A program made the position numbers and the translations under genes. Below the pieces are notes generated by a model that was not told the origin of the DNA, did not search any database, and saw only the letters and a list, made by a program, of their open reading frames with translations. A stretch of DNA of 64,000 nucleotides from Brumimicrobium sp035497735 (GTDB taxonomy: Bacteria; Bacteroidota; Bacteroidia; Flavobacteriales_D; Crocinitomicaceae), in assembly GCA_035497735.1 (NCBI GenBank), contig DATJCX010000058.1:93222-157221 (forward strand), given 5' to 3'. Numbering within the stretch: the first letter of the stretch is position 1; every line of letters starts with the position of its first letter. Shown here piece by piece: positions 15,861 through 25,184 of the stretch.

Positions 15861-15933
15861 TTGTCCCACTAGGGCTCGAACCTAGACTCTTCTGGACCAA
15901 AACCAGACGTGTTGCCAGTTACACCATGGGACA
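15861..15933 (-). tRNA. tRNA-Gln (anticodon TTG)
   Basis: The minus strand folds as a cloverleaf: acceptor TGTCCCA with TGGGACA plus discriminator A, anticodon stem TCTGG/CCAGA around the loop TTTTGGT giving anticodon TTG, and a T-arm with TTCGAGC. CCA is not encoded. It decodes CAA/CAG glutamine. Its 3' end points to the defence island, the orientation expected if the 3' end served as an integration site. Confidence 0.95.
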
Positions 15934-16116
15934 GTTTCACAACGTTCCCTCAACAACAAGTTGTATCAACGTGATTGAGCGTGCAAATATAAACAGTTTA
16001 TTTTAATCTACAAACAAAAATTCAATAATTTTTATTCCTCTAATTCACATAAAACTCAATTTCACACACTACCCACACATTCCCAAACACTTAGAACCTT
16101 TCTTAATTTGAAAACA

Positions 16117-18555
16117 TTAATTCTTCTTTGTTAAGAAGAAGTCAATCTTGTAATAAAAGATAGGTAAAAAACCTAGTTGGTAACGTTCCGCTATCGGTTC
16201 CTTAGAAGGATCAGTTAAGCTTGGAGCGTAACTCAATGCTAGAATATTCTTCGTATTTAAAATATTCACCAAGTCTAAGCCTATCTCATGCGTAACTTTC
16301 TTCGCATTGTAACGATACGTTATCTTCAAGTCTAATCGAAGGTAGTCTTTAAACTGTCTTGTGTTGAACAATGAGTCTTTATAAACCAACTCATGCTGTA
16401 TTTCTGATTGTTCCACATCCACGTACCCATATCTTCTCCCACCTGCAGCAGTAAACTTAAGACCTGCAGAAATCATACTCTTGGCGTTGATTTTAAACTC
16501 TTTTCCAACAAGTGCGTTTGCTGCATAATTTCCGTTAAAGTCAGTATCTCTTTCAATACCATCACTTCCTTTGTACTTTGCTTGAAACAATGAACCGGTA
16601 ACTAAAAAGAAGAAGGATTTGTCAAAATGCTTTTGAACAGTTACCTCAACTCCATAGTTCTGACCTGTTCCTTCATTCACCAACTTCGTTGGATAGAATC
16701 TTTGGAAACCTGCTCCTTGATTTATCATACTAAAAGCAGTTGGAGTAATTTCTACTGGAATATTGTATAAGTATTGATAGTAAACCTCCCCTTTTACAGA
16801 TAGTGCATTCTTAAAATTCTTTTGATACCCGATAGCATTGTGAATACTACGAATAAAGTCCATGTTTTTATTAATCGCTCTTAAATCTCCTACCTCATCC
16901 TGTTGTAAGTAAGTATATTGATACAATGGTTGAGATTGAGAATGCATCCCCGCTCCTGCTGTTAGAATGTGACCACCATTCATATTATACTGCCAACCTA
17001 AACGTGGTTCGGCGTAACTCCAACTATTACTCAAAGAGAAGTACTGACTATGTAAACCAGCTGTAAAATCCATTTTATCATTGACTTTCCATTTATACTG
17101 TAAGAAAGGTTGAACCATTCCGCTAAAGCCTTTGTAATCAAAACGCTGCTGAAAATATGTATGTGTAACATCAAGTGCCGTATCATTCATCGCGATGTAG
17201 TATCCATCAAGATTGATTCCCGCTCTTAGAATATGATTCTTATTGAATTTATGATTTACACTAGCATATAATGAAGTCTTATACGTTTCAAAAACATATC
17301 CCATCAATGGATAAATAGAATCTGTTCTAAACTGGTAGCTTGGTGTTCCATCAGAATAAAGAGTGTCAACACCTCTAATCAGGAAATTGTGGTGGGAATT
17401 TTGATTGTCATAAGACTGTGCAACTGTTGCTCTAAAGAAAGTTTTCTGAGATAATGGTTGCTTATAAGTAACTCCTGCTATCGCCATCGAAGTACGGAAA
17501 TATTGGTCCCTATCTCCTTCCCCAAAAGCTTCTTCTGTAAATTCCTTTTGCTCAGAAATCATAATGTCAATCGTGGAAGCTCCACCAATTCCGAACACAC
17601 CAATATGTCCGCCATTCTTCAGTGGAAAGTTCAATTTAAAAGCACCATCTCCATAAGTTGGGACAGCATCGGTACCAATTCGAATATTCATTGCCTGAAA
17701 TATACTCAATGTACTATATCGGGCCATTACTAGGTAACTAGAGCGCTTTTCACGACTGATTGGACCTTCGGCCATTACTTCTGTTCCTAAGAAACCAAAT
17801 TGACCTGTAAATTCATGTCGATCTGTATTTCCATTTCTTAACTTAAGATCAAACACAGCTGAAATTGAGTTCCCGTAATCCGCTGGAAATGCAGACATAA
17901 AAAAGTCCGAATTGGCTAAGATTTTATTGTTCAGAATAGCTACAGGTCCACCTGTTGAACCAGAAGTTGCAAAGTGGTTTGGATTCGGCATATCAACACC
18001 TTCTACTTTCCATAGTAAACCAATTGGAGAATTCCCTCGAACAACGATATCGTTTCGGGAATCATCCGCTCCTTGAACTCCCGCAAAGTTACTCGCCATA
18101 CGCGCGGGGTCTCCACGAGAACCAGCATATCTATTCGTTTCTTCAACGCTAAATTGACGAGCGGAAACAGTCGCCATCTCATTGTTGACCTCTCCTTGCT
18201 TTCTACCAACAACGCTCACTTCTTCAGCCGTCATGATGTCTTCATGCAATTCAACGTTCACAACACTTTCCTTTCCAGAGTTAATCTCTACTGTTTGCTC
18301 CGTTCTTAAGTAAGAAGTGTAGCTAGCAACTAAAGAATATTTCCCAATAGGAACCTCATTAAAATAGTACAAACCATAGCTATCTGAAGCACTGTTTAAT
18401 ACAACAGATGAGTCTGTAGATATAAGCGTTAACCTCGCTCCAACTAATGGAAACTGAAGTTCAGCATCGATAACACTTCCCTTCAATGTTTGCGTAATTT
18501 GTCCAATTGAGCTAAAACTAATTGCCAATAGAAACAGGAGTAGAAATTTCTTCAT
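16117..18555 (-). CDS. TonB-dependent outer-membrane receptor with carboxypeptidase-like N-terminal domain
   Basis: 812 residues. The signal peptide is 1-19 (ending SSIGQ). A CarboxypepD_reg-like beta-sandwich follows (about 22-110: LKGSVIDAELQFPLVGARLTLI...DSYGLYYFNEVPIGKYSL), then a plug domain (about 120-240, with VVRGNSPIGLLWKVEGVDMPNPNHF) and a beta-barrel to the C-terminus ending YYKIDFFLTKKN. Such receptors import large ligands across the outer membrane using TonB-ExbBD energy. The substrate cannot be told: no SusD partner is adjacent, which argues against a polysaccharide-utilisation locus. The neighbouring leftward gene encodes a peptide-binding lipoprotein that starts upstream and ends 34 bp before this one begins; they may be co-transcribed. 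Confidence 0.9.
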   Translation of the reverse strand: MKKFLLLFLLAISFSSIGQITQTLKGSVIDAELQFPLVGARLTLISTDSSVVLNSASDSYGLYYFNEVPIGKYSLVASYTSYLRTEQTVEINSGKESVVNVELHEDIMTAEEVSVVGRKQGEVNNEMATVSARQFSVEETNRYAGSRGDPARMASNFAGVQGADDSRNDIVVRGNSPIGLLWKVEGVDMPNPNHFATSGSTGGPVAILNNKILANSDFFMSAFPADYGNSISAVFDLKLRNGNTDRHEFTGQFGFLGTEVMAEGPISREKRSSYLVMARYSTLSIFQAMNIRIGTDAVPTYGDGAFKLNFPLKNGGHIGVFGIGGASTIDIMISEQKEFTEEAFGEGDRDQYFRTSMAIAGVTYKQPLSQKTFFRATVAQSYDNQNSHHNFLIRGVDTLYSDGTPSYQFRTDSIYPLMGYVFETYKTSLYASVNHKFNKNHILRAGINLDGYYIAMNDTALDVTHTYFQQRFDYKGFSGMVQPFLQYKWKVNDKMDFTAGLHSQYFSLSNSWSYAEPRLGWQYNMNGGHILTAGAGMHSQSQPLYQYTYLQQDEVGDLRAINKNMDFIRSIHNAIGYQKNFKNALSVKGEVYYQYLYNIPVEITPTAFSMINQGAGFQRFYPTKLVNEGTGQNYGVEVTVQKHFDKSFFFLVTGSLFQAKYKGSDGIERDTDFNGNYAANALVGKEFKINAKSMISAGLKFTAAGGRRYGYVDVEQSEIQHELVYKDSLFNTRQFKDYLRLDLKITYRYNAKKVTHEIGLDLVNILNTKNILALSYAPSLTDPSKEPIAERYQLGFLPIFYYKIDFFLTKKN

Positions 18556-18589
18556 AAAGCGTATTTTTAAAAGTCTAATGTAGTAATTT

Positions 18590-20356
18590 TTATAATTTAG
18601 AACGTTCCTCCCATTCTTTATTTGTCCATTCCTTTAAATATACTTCTTTAAAAGAATAGTAGTCCATCTGATTAAAATGAAGGTCTCTCACCTTTGAATA
18701 AACAATTTTAATAGTCTCTTCATACCAAAGGATTATATACGGTGCATCTTCCATTAATATACGTTCTGCTACTGCATAATATTCATATTGTTCAACAATA
18801 TCCTTTGCGGATCTTGCATCGTCTAAAGCTTGATCAAAACGAGGGTTGCTATATCTAGAATAATTCGTGTGTCTTGCTTTGTGAGATGCATCCGGAATAC
18901 TCTTACTGTAAGCTTGGTTTAGGAAGTTTTCAGGACTATAATAATCTGCATACCATGAAGTTTTATACAGAGCTCCTTCACCTTCTTCTTGATCGGAAAT
19001 TAAATCTTGAAAAGACATTCCATCCAAGGAAACGTTTATGTTTAAGATATTACGCAATTGATTGGCAATTTCATCAGCAACCAATGGGTGAATAGAGTTA
19101 TTAGAAAACTTGATACTGAATTCGGGAAAACCTTTACCATCAGGGTAACCCGCTTGTGCTAAAAGTTTCCTAGCCAAGTCTGGCTGATAATTATAACCAT
19201 ATGATTGAGTCGCTTTTGAATCATACCCATTAAAAGCATCAGGTGGGATAATTCCTCTAACACCAGCACTATAAGCTTGATTATGTAATACATTTTGCAC
19301 AATCGCCTCCCTATCAATGGCGTAATTAATTGCTTTTCTAACTCTTACATCTTGGAAAATCTCCTTCTCTAAATTAAACTGATAAAATTGCGTAGCCAAC
19401 AAAGGCTTTCTAACGAGAATAAGATTGGGAGGTGTACCGTTAAATTCATCGATTTTTCCTTCACCGAGCATGGCACTAACTTCTTGTGGTGATAATCCCT
19501 CTACCATACAAAGTTCACCGTTCTCAAACATTTCCAACTGTGGAGTAGTATTTTCAATTACCTTAAAAATTAAACTATCCAAATAAGGTAATTTATTTCC
19601 TACTTTATCTTTTTGATAATAGTATTCGTTTTTCGTTAGTATAATATTGTTTAAACCGTTGACTTCTTGATATCCGCTAAACTTAAAGGGTCCCGTTCCA
19701 ATTAAATCCGTTTCGTATCCCGCTTCTTGAATTTTTTTTGAGACAATACGAGCCTGAGTTTGAGCTAACTTTTCAGGTAAATTATTGTCTCTTTCTAGCA
19801 ATTCAAAAGTGATCGTATTTCCATGAAAACTCAAACCCTCAATCGAAGTTGTACTCTTGTTATAAAAATCGTCAGCACCTTTCAAAATATCTTTATAAAT
19901 AGACATATATGCGTAAGAAGCCTTGTTATTTAATGGAGAACAAGCCAATTCTATACTATAAATGACATCTTCTGGTGTTAATTTCAGCCTTTCTGGGAAT
20001 TGAGGATGCGGATGAAAGTATACGTCGTCTCTTAAATGAAAATGAATCGTCTTTCCGTCCTCAGATACTTCCCAACTAGATGCTAAACCTGGGATAACTT
20101 TTAAGGTTATTGGATCTAAATGTACCAAACCCTCGTATATCTGATTAAGCAACAATGAAGAGTAGTAATCGACAACATTTCGAACAGCAAAAGTTGCTGG
20201 CTCAGTAGTTATAGCAAGACTTAAGGTTCCACCGCTATATTTGAAATTCTTACCTTGTCCATTCCGGTTACATGAAGTTGAAGCCAAATAAAAAACTGCA
20301 AAAATAAAGAAAGGTAGAAGTATGTATTTGGTACTTGACCAAGTTAGTAAGCGCAT
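18590..20356 (-). CDS. ABC transporter substrate-binding lipoprotein, family 5 (peptide/nickel type)
   Basis: 588 residues. The N-terminal hydrophobic segment ends LASTSC at about residue 29, a plausible lipobox. The mature protein has the family-5 solute-binding fold signatures: NQIYEGLVHLDPITLKVIPGLASSWEVSEDGKTIHFHLRDDVYFH, and later FQDVRVRKAINYAIDRE. Members bind oligopeptides, nickel or other small ligands for Opp/Dpp-type importers. No permease or ATPase genes are nearby, so the transport partner must be elsewhere or the protein may act alone. The gene is followed after 34 bp by the TonB receptor gene on the same strand, suggesting a joint uptake role. Confidence 0.88.
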   Translation of the reverse strand: MRLLTWSSTKYILLPFFIFAVFYLASTSCNRNGQGKNFKYSGGTLSLAITTEPATFAVRNVVDYYSSLLLNQIYEGLVHLDPITLKVIPGLASSWEVSEDGKTIHFHLRDDVYFHPHPQFPERLKLTPEDVIYSIELACSPLNNKASYAYMSIYKDILKGADDFYNKSTTSIEGLSFHGNTITFELLERDNNLPEKLAQTQARIVSKKIQEAGYETDLIGTGPFKFSGYQEVNGLNNIILTKNEYYYQKDKVGNKLPYLDSLIFKVIENTTPQLEMFENGELCMVEGLSPQEVSAMLGEGKIDEFNGTPPNLILVRKPLLATQFYQFNLEKEIFQDVRVRKAINYAIDREAIVQNVLHNQAYSAGVRGIIPPDAFNGYDSKATQSYGYNYQPDLARKLLAQAGYPDGKGFPEFSIKFSNNSIHPLVADEIANQLRNILNINVSLDGMSFQDLISDQEEGEGALYKTSWYADYYSPENFLNQAYSKSIPDASHKARHTNYSRYSNPRFDQALDDARSAKDIVEQYEYYAVAERILMEDAPYIILWYEETIKIVYSKVRDLHFNQMDYYSFKEVYLKEWTNKEWEERSKL

Positions 20357-20533
20357 AGTATTTGTATTAATTCAGTCGAGAAAGTTAATGATTTTTCTGA
20401 TATTTGATACTCTTTTACACATATAATTCTTAACTTACTAAGCAATTAAATTAAATATTTGCTATTATATTGCTTTTTTTCATAAATAACTTTAATTTTG
20501 TCATCTACTAATAACTTAGTATCACTATACAGC

Positions 20534-21331
20534 ATGAGAACATTATTATTTATACTTCTATCATTTTTAGTCACTTCCAACTTAAAGGCTAGTCTTTCTA
20601 TTGAAGGAAGCTACCAAGGAAAGAACCTATACATTCAGAACCCTTCAAGTGAAGACGGCTTTGGATTTTGCGTCACTAAGGTAACCGTTAACAATAACGT
20701 TTTACCAGGAGATTTAGGAAGAAGTGCTTTCGAAATTGATTTTTCAGTCTTTAATGTAAAGATAGGAGACAATATCTTTATCGTTATCGAACATGAAGGT
20801 GGTTGTACGCCAAAAATCTTAAACCCTGAAGTTCTATTACCAAAATCAACGTTTGAAGTTACAACTATTGACGTGACTAAAAACGGTTCTGTGAAATGGA
20901 CGACAACAAACGAACAAGGACAATTGCCATATGTTATTGAACAATACAGATGGAGCAAATGGGTAAGCGCAGGTGTAGTTGCTGGAACTGGTGAAAACGG
21001 TCCAAACGACTACGAATTTAAAATTATTCCTCACTCAGGAAAAAACATCATTAGAGTAGCTCAAAAAGATCATTCAGGAAACAAAAGAGTTTCAGAAGAA
21101 ATTGAGTTTGAATCTGATTTAATTGAAGTTAAAATGTATCCAACAAAGGTTAAAACAGACATTCACTTTACAGCAAATGACGAACCTATTGAAACGAAAT
21201 ACGAAGTATATGATGCTTACGGAAACATCGTTAAAAAAGGATTTTCTTCCTCAGTGAATTGTACTAACCTAAGAAAAGGAGCTTATTATATCAACTTCGA
21301 TAATAAGAATGAAAAGTTCATTAAGAACTAA
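20534..21331 (+). CDS. Secreted protein with C-terminal T9SS-type sorting domain
   Basis: 265 residues from the ATG at 20534, chosen because it begins directly with a signal peptide (MRTLLFILLSFLVTSNLKA); a longer TTG-started frame adds an unlikely 12-residue lead. The C-terminal 75 residues (VKMYPTKVKTDIHF, then YEVYDAYGNIVKKGF and LRKGAYYINFDNKNEKFIKN) follow the type A sorting-domain plan, a YPNPt-like strand, a D..G motif and a terminal basic strand, though with YPT in place of the usual YPNP. This points to export by T9SS and anchoring at the cell surface or release. The central part has no recognised domain. Confidence 0.75.
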   Translation: MRTLLFILLSFLVTSNLKASLSIEGSYQGKNLYIQNPSSEDGFGFCVTKVTVNNNVLPGDLGRSAFEIDFSVFNVKIGDNIFIVIEHEGGCTPKILNPEVLLPKSTFEVTTIDVTKNGSVKWTTTNEQGQLPYVIEQYRWSKWVSAGVVAGTGENGPNDYEFKIIPHSGKNIIRVAQKDHSGNKRVSEEIEFESDLIEVKMYPTKVKTDIHFTANDEPIETKYEVYDAYGNIVKKGFSSSVNCTNLRKGAYYINFDNKNEKFIKN

Positions 21332-21366
21332 TCCCTATTTATTTTCTATTAAACAATTAACTTTAG

Positions 21367-21768
21367 ATGAACAAGATTGAGCATATTGGTATTGCAGTAA
21401 AGAACATAGAGGAATCTATCAGGATTTATGAACAACTACTTAAGACAAAATGCTACAAAATTGAAGAAGTAAAGTCTGAAGGAGTGAAAACCGCTTTCTT
21501 TAAAATAGGTGAATCAAAAATCGAACTTTTAGAAGCAACCAACCCAGAGAGTCCAATCGCTAAATTCATCGATAAAAGAGGAATGGGAATGCATCATATC
21601 GCTTTCGACGTTACCGATATTGAAGCGGAAATCGAAAGATTAGAAAAGGAGGGTTTTCAATTGATTCAGAAATCTCCGAAAGATGGTGCCGACAATAAGT
21701 TAATAGCTTTTCTTCATCCAAAGAGCACTTCTGGTGTACTTTGGGAATTATGCCAAGAGAAAGCTTAG
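21367..21768 (+). CDS. mce: Methylmalonyl-CoA epimerase
   Basis: 133 residues, the normal size for this vicinal-oxygen-chelate enzyme. It interconverts the (R) and (S) forms of methylmalonyl-CoA in propionate metabolism. The metal ligands are visible: His in IEHIGIAV near the N-terminus, His in MGMHHIAFDV (about 78-81) and Glu in LWELCQ near the C-terminus. The last 21 bp overlap the end of the convergent HAD phosphatase gene. Confidence 0.93.
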   Translation: MNKIEHIGIAVKNIEESIRIYEQLLKTKCYKIEEVKSEGVKTAFFKIGESKIELLEATNPESPIAKFIDKRGMGMHHIAFDVTDIEAEIERLEKEGFQLIQKSPKDGADNKLIAFLHPKSTSGVLWELCQEKA

Positions 21769-22374
21769 CAAATTAATTACATCCGTATTTTTAACGTCTA
21801 AATGTAACGCCTGCAATCCTGCTTGCTTGGCTCCTTCCACATGCTGCATTGTATCATCTATAAATAGCGTTTCCGAAGGGTTAAAACCTTCTAACTCACA
21901 AACCCTAAGAAAGGTTTCCGGATTGGGCTTGCGCATACCTAAATCACAACTGAAATAAACCTTATGGAAATAATCATCTAAAGATTTCAAGTTGTGAACC
22001 TTTTTAAGTTCCTTGTAGAAACTTTCTAAATGAATTGAATTCGTATTGCTTAAAAGTGCCGTGTTATACTTTTCCTTCACAGCTAGCAAAAAATCCAATC
22101 GTTCTGAAGGCAAATCTAATAGCATCGCATTCCAAGCAGTTCTTATCGCCACTTCACTGACATAACTAGGCATCAAAGCTTTTATTTCTGCTAGAAATTC
22201 ATCGCTAGATATTTCCCCGACTTCAATCTTATCAAATAATTCACTCTGTTGTGCTTGCGTGAATAATTCTTGAAAGTTTGACATCCCTATATCGACAAAT
22301 GCTTGAATGGTCAAATGGTAGTCTATATTTACAAGCACTCCACCTAGATCGAAAATTACATTTTTTATCTGCAT
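21748..22374 (-). CDS. HAD-family phosphatase (HAD-IA type)
   Basis: 208 residues. Motif I is IFDLGGVLVNID (residues 8-19) with the nucleophilic Asp; the position two residues later is Gly, as in the FDLGGV subgroup. Motif II is LLSNTN (about 110-115), the motif III Lys lies in the CDLGMRKPNPETF segment, and motif IV is TLFIDDTMQHVEGAKQAG. The helical cap between motifs I and II is typical of subclass I. It probably dephosphorylates a small sugar or nucleotide phosphate; the substrate is unknown. The gene overlaps the end of convergent mce by 21 bp. Confidence 0.88.
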   Translation of the reverse strand: MQIKNVIFDLGGVLVNIDYHLTIQAFVDIGMSNFQELFTQAQQSELFDKIEVGEISSDEFLAEIKALMPSYVSEVAIRTAWNAMLLDLPSERLDFLLAVKEKYNTALLSNTNSIHLESFYKELKKVHNLKSLDDYFHKVYFSCDLGMRKPNPETFLRVCELEGFNPSETLFIDDTMQHVEGAKQAGLQALHLDVKNTDVINLLSFLLA

Positions 22375-22387
22375 AGTCTAAAAATAA

Positions 22388-22416
22388 AAAGGCGTACATC
22401 AATGATGCACGCCTTA
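22388..22416 (-). terminator. Terminator of the YceI-like gene
   Basis: On the minus strand AAGGCGT and ACGCCTT (plus flanking GCATC/GATGT partial pairing) form a hairpin followed by a T-rich run, 22 bp after the YceI-like stop codon. It separates that gene from the HAD gene downstream. Confidence 0.8.
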
Positions 22417-22437
22417 AATATCGAGATAATTTACGAA

Positions 22438-23067
22438 TTACTTCTTAACTAAAACAACGTTTACTTTGAATTTAACTTTTGAAGATACGCTTCCGTTTTC
22501 TGGAGCTTCAGGGTTTAATTGAGTACCTGGCATTTTTGCTTCTTCGAAATCGATTTCAAACTCACCTGTTAAAGATACATTATCACCATCAAAAGTTGCC
22601 TTGATTGGAACTGTTCTTTCGATTGCTAAACCTAAAGCGTGAACTCTGATATTAGCCTCTTCAAAGTTTACACCCTCAACAGCAACCTTAGTGATAGGGA
22701 ATTCTTCAGTATTAAAGAAATCAGGGTCTTTTAAATGACCTTCCAACTTTGTTTTGTATGTTTCATCCTCAATATCTAAATTATTGATAGTTGTCATGTC
22801 TACAACAAAACCACCACTGTAAACACCACCCTCTAGATGAAGTTCTCCTTCAGTAACTGAAATTGTACCGTTGTGAACATTTCCGTCAGATTTTCCTCCA
22901 ACCCAAGTACCGATCCATTCGATAGTTGATTCATCATTAACTAACTCATAATCCTGGAATGCTGCTTCCTCTTCAACTACTTCTTCTACTACTTCAGCAT
23001 CTGAAGAGCAGGCTGTAAAAGAAACCATCGCAGCAACAGCTAAGAAACCATAAAGTGCTTTTTTCAT
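22438..23067 (-). CDS. YceI-family lipoprotein
   Basis: 209 residues. The N-terminus has a signal peptide with lipobox (VSFTAC, Cys at about residue 20), then a strongly acidic linker (EVVEEVVEEEAAF), then the YceI-like lipocalin-type barrel: STIEWIGTWVGGKSDGNVHNGTIS, DMTTINNLDIED, LKDPDFFNTEEFP, and the final strand VKFKVNVVLVKK. YceI proteins bind isoprenoid or amphiphilic ligands in the periplasm. It is single-gene, with its own terminator, and is divergent from ftsX. Confidence 0.88.
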   Translation of the reverse strand: MKKALYGFLAVAAMVSFTACSSDAEVVEEVVEEEAAFQDYELVNDESTIEWIGTWVGGKSDGNVHNGTISVTEGELHLEGGVYSGGFVVDMTTINNLDIEDETYKTKLEGHLKDPDFFNTEEFPITKVAVEGVNFEEANIRVHALGLAIERTVPIKATFDGDNVSLTGEFEIDFEEAKMPGTQLNPEAPENGSVSSKVKFKVNVVLVKK

Positions 23068-23182
23068 TTTTAATTTAATTTAAGAATTTTTAATATTTGA
23101 CAAAGATAATAAATTATAATTTGCAAGGTTGTTAAAAAGATATAAAGCTTTTTCGAAAATTCTTTATAACTTCGTAGATTGT

Positions 23183-24073
23183 ATGGAAGAAAAGATGGAA
23201 AAACATAATAAAAGAGGCTTGCAGTCAGGATACCTATCGGTTGTAGTAGGTATATCTCTGGTATTATTCATGTTAGGACTTGTAATCGGGGCCTATTTTG
23301 GACTAGAACACACGCAAAATGCAGCGAAAGAGAACATTGAAGTCGACTTATTTTTCAGTCCAGACCTTAATGACTCTGACATTAAACTGATTGAGCAAGA
23401 ATTAAAAAGCTGGAAAGAAGTAAAATCAGTGTGGTTTGTTTCTCCTGAACGCGCTTTAGAAGTGTTTCAATCAAACAAACAAGAAGCAGAAGAAATTAAA
23501 GAAATCTTTGACGATAGAAGTCCTTTCCCACCCTCTATCTCTTTTAACCCAATTGGAAGTGAAGTAAATAAAGAAGGACTTGCTAAAATTAAAGAGAAAA
23601 TACTAAGCAGCTACCCTAATCAAGTAGTGGAAGTGAATTATGATGAAAACCGTGTAAATGAGGTAAACCTTGGTTTCTTACAGTGGGTTTATCTTTTTGT
23701 AGCAATCGGTGTTTTACTAACAATTATTGCCGTAGCAATGATTAACAACACCATTCGTTTAGCGCTATACTCTCAAAGATTTACAATAAAGACGATGCAG
23801 CTAGTTGGTGCTAAACCTGGATTTATCAGAAAACCATTCTTACTAAACTCAATTCTACAAGGAGTTTTATCTGCAATTATAGGTACAGCGCTCTTGTTAG
23901 CAGTTTTCTATGCGCTAAAACGCTATATGGAAATCATCTCTTCAACTTACGACTTGAAAACCTTTATGATTCTATTTGGGTCTTTAATTTTACTAGGTGT
24001 TATCATTAGTTTAATTTCAACTTGGTTTGCATTAAACAAATATTTACGCAGGAAACTCGATAGTTTATATTAA
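23183..24073 (+). CDS. ftsX: Cell-division permease-like protein FtsX
   Basis: 296 residues from the ATG at 23183 (a second ATG at 23195 is possible; a TTG-started extension upstream overlaps the likely promoter). Four membrane segments are visible: one after GLQSGYLSVVVGISLVLFMLGL, then an extracytoplasmic domain (about 50-155), and three near the C-terminus (VYLFVAIGVLLTIIAVAMI, ILQGVLSAIIGTALLLAVF, LIILLGVI-type). FtsX works with FtsE to control peptidoglycan hydrolases during division; no ftsE is adjacent, as is usual in Bacteroidota. It is first in a set with DUF3098 and truB. Confidence 0.9.
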   Translation: MEEKMEKHNKRGLQSGYLSVVVGISLVLFMLGLVIGAYFGLEHTQNAAKENIEVDLFFSPDLNDSDIKLIEQELKSWKEVKSVWFVSPERALEVFQSNKQEAEEIKEIFDDRSPFPPSISFNPIGSEVNKEGLAKIKEKILSSYPNQVVEVNYDENRVNEVNLGFLQWVYLFVAIGVLLTIIAVAMINNTIRLALYSQRFTIKTMQLVGAKPGFIRKPFLLNSILQGVLSAIIGTALLLAVFYALKRYMEIISSTYDLKTFMILFGSLILLGVIISLISTWFALNKYLRRKLDSLY

Positions 24074-24083
24074 ATTTGACATT

Positions 24084-24341
24084 ATGACGGAAAAAAATAA
24101 AACCGAATTTCTTTTTGAAAAAGAAAATTATAAGTTTTTGATTATTGGGATTGCCCTTAATTTAATTGGTTTCTTTTTAATGATAGGTGGAGCAGATACT
24201 GATCCTGATAAGTTCAACGAAAATGGATTGTTTTCTGAGATGAGACTAACGGTTGCTCCTATTGTTATTTTATTAGGTTATGTTGTTGTAATATACAGTA
24301 TCATGAAAAAACCTAAGGATTTAACAAATTCAAATGAGTAA
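24084..24341 (+). CDS. DUF3098 membrane protein
   Basis: 85 residues with two membrane segments (FLIIGIALNLIGFFLMIGG and PIVILLGYVVVIYSIM) and the GGADTDPDKFN signature between them. DUF3098 proteins are small Bacteroidota membrane proteins regularly found after ftsX; the function is unknown. The start is 10 bp after ftsX and its end overlaps the start of truB by 8 bp, so translation is probably coupled. Confidence 0.88.
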   Translation: MTEKNKTEFLFEKENYKFLIIGIALNLIGFFLMIGGADTDPDKFNENGLFSEMRLTVAPIVILLGYVVVIYSIMKKPKDLTNSNE

Positions 24342-25041
24342 TAAAACCTATGATTTTAGAGCTGGAGAAATCCTATTGGTTGACAAGCCGCTTACTTGGA
24401 CTTCTTTCGATGTAGTGAATAAACTACGCTGGAAGTTAAACAGAAAATACGGCGTAAAACGCTTCAAAGTTGGCCATGCTGGAACACTTGATCCTTTAGC
24501 AACAGGATTACTGATTATCTGTACAGGTAAAAGCACTAAACTAAGCGAATCGTTAACAGCAGAAAATAAAACTTACACAGGAACATTCCTGTTGGGTAAA
24601 ACAACTCCTAGCTACGACCTAGAAACAGAGTTTGACCAAGAGTTTGACATCTCACATATCACCGAAGAAAGCATACGCGAAGCAGCCGCTTCATTCATCG
24701 GCCCACAAAAACAATACCCTCCAATTTTCTCTGCAAAAAAAATAGATGGTAAAAGAGCTTACGACCTTGCCAGAAAAGGAAAGGAAGTTGAGATGAAAGC
24801 CAGCGAAATTGTTATACACACCTTTACCATTGAAGCAATAAGGTTTCCAGAAGTGGACTTTAGAATTGAAAGTTCAAAAGGAACTTATATCCGTTCAATA
24901 GCCCACGATTTCGGAAAAGCGCTAAATGCGGGTGCTACCTTAATCGCTTTAAGAAGAACAGACTCAGGAAACCTTTCCATTAAGAATGCAAAACAGGTAG
25001 AAGAATGGATTGAACTAATAGATGAAACGGAATTGATATAA
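24334..25041 (+). CDS. truB: tRNA pseudouridine(55) synthase TruB
   Basis: 235 residues, near the normal size for the catalytic domain without a C-terminal PUA extension. It makes the universal pseudouridine at position 55 in the tRNA T-loop. Visible are the N-terminal VDKPLTWTSFDVVNKLR, the catalytic Asp in VGHAGTLDPLATGLLI (about 47-60), the YTG substrate segment and SKGTYIRSIAHDFG. It overlaps DUF3098 by 8 bp. In related genomes uppP often lies between DUF3098 and truB; it is absent here. Confidence 0.95.
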   Translation: MSNKTYDFRAGEILLVDKPLTWTSFDVVNKLRWKLNRKYGVKRFKVGHAGTLDPLATGLLIICTGKSTKLSESLTAENKTYTGTFLLGKTTPSYDLETEFDQEFDISHITEESIREAAASFIGPQKQYPPIFSAKKIDGKRAYDLARKGKEVEMKASEIVIHTFTIEAIRFPEVDFRIESSKGTYIRSIAHDFGKALNAGATLIALRRTDSGNLSIKNAKQVEEWIELIDETELI

Positions 25042-25184
25042 ATCGAATCATTCAAAATACAATTCATTAATTTCTACTTCTTTGAAGGTTCAAAAGTACT
25101 CAAAAAAGCATAACTTCTCCTACGGAGCTCACCCCTCTACACATTATAATTGACTTATCGTTAGGAATTAACAGCGAAATTTCG

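Noticed and set aside
1..15933. Direct-repeat attachment site matching the tRNA-Gln 3' end
   Set aside because: Reading from 1 to 15860 I found no second copy of TTGTCCCACTAGGGCTCG; if it exists it is outside the window or decayed.
15788..16006. 72-codon open frame across the tRNA-Gln
   Set aside because: It spans the tRNA gene and its terminator on the other strand, a chance frame.
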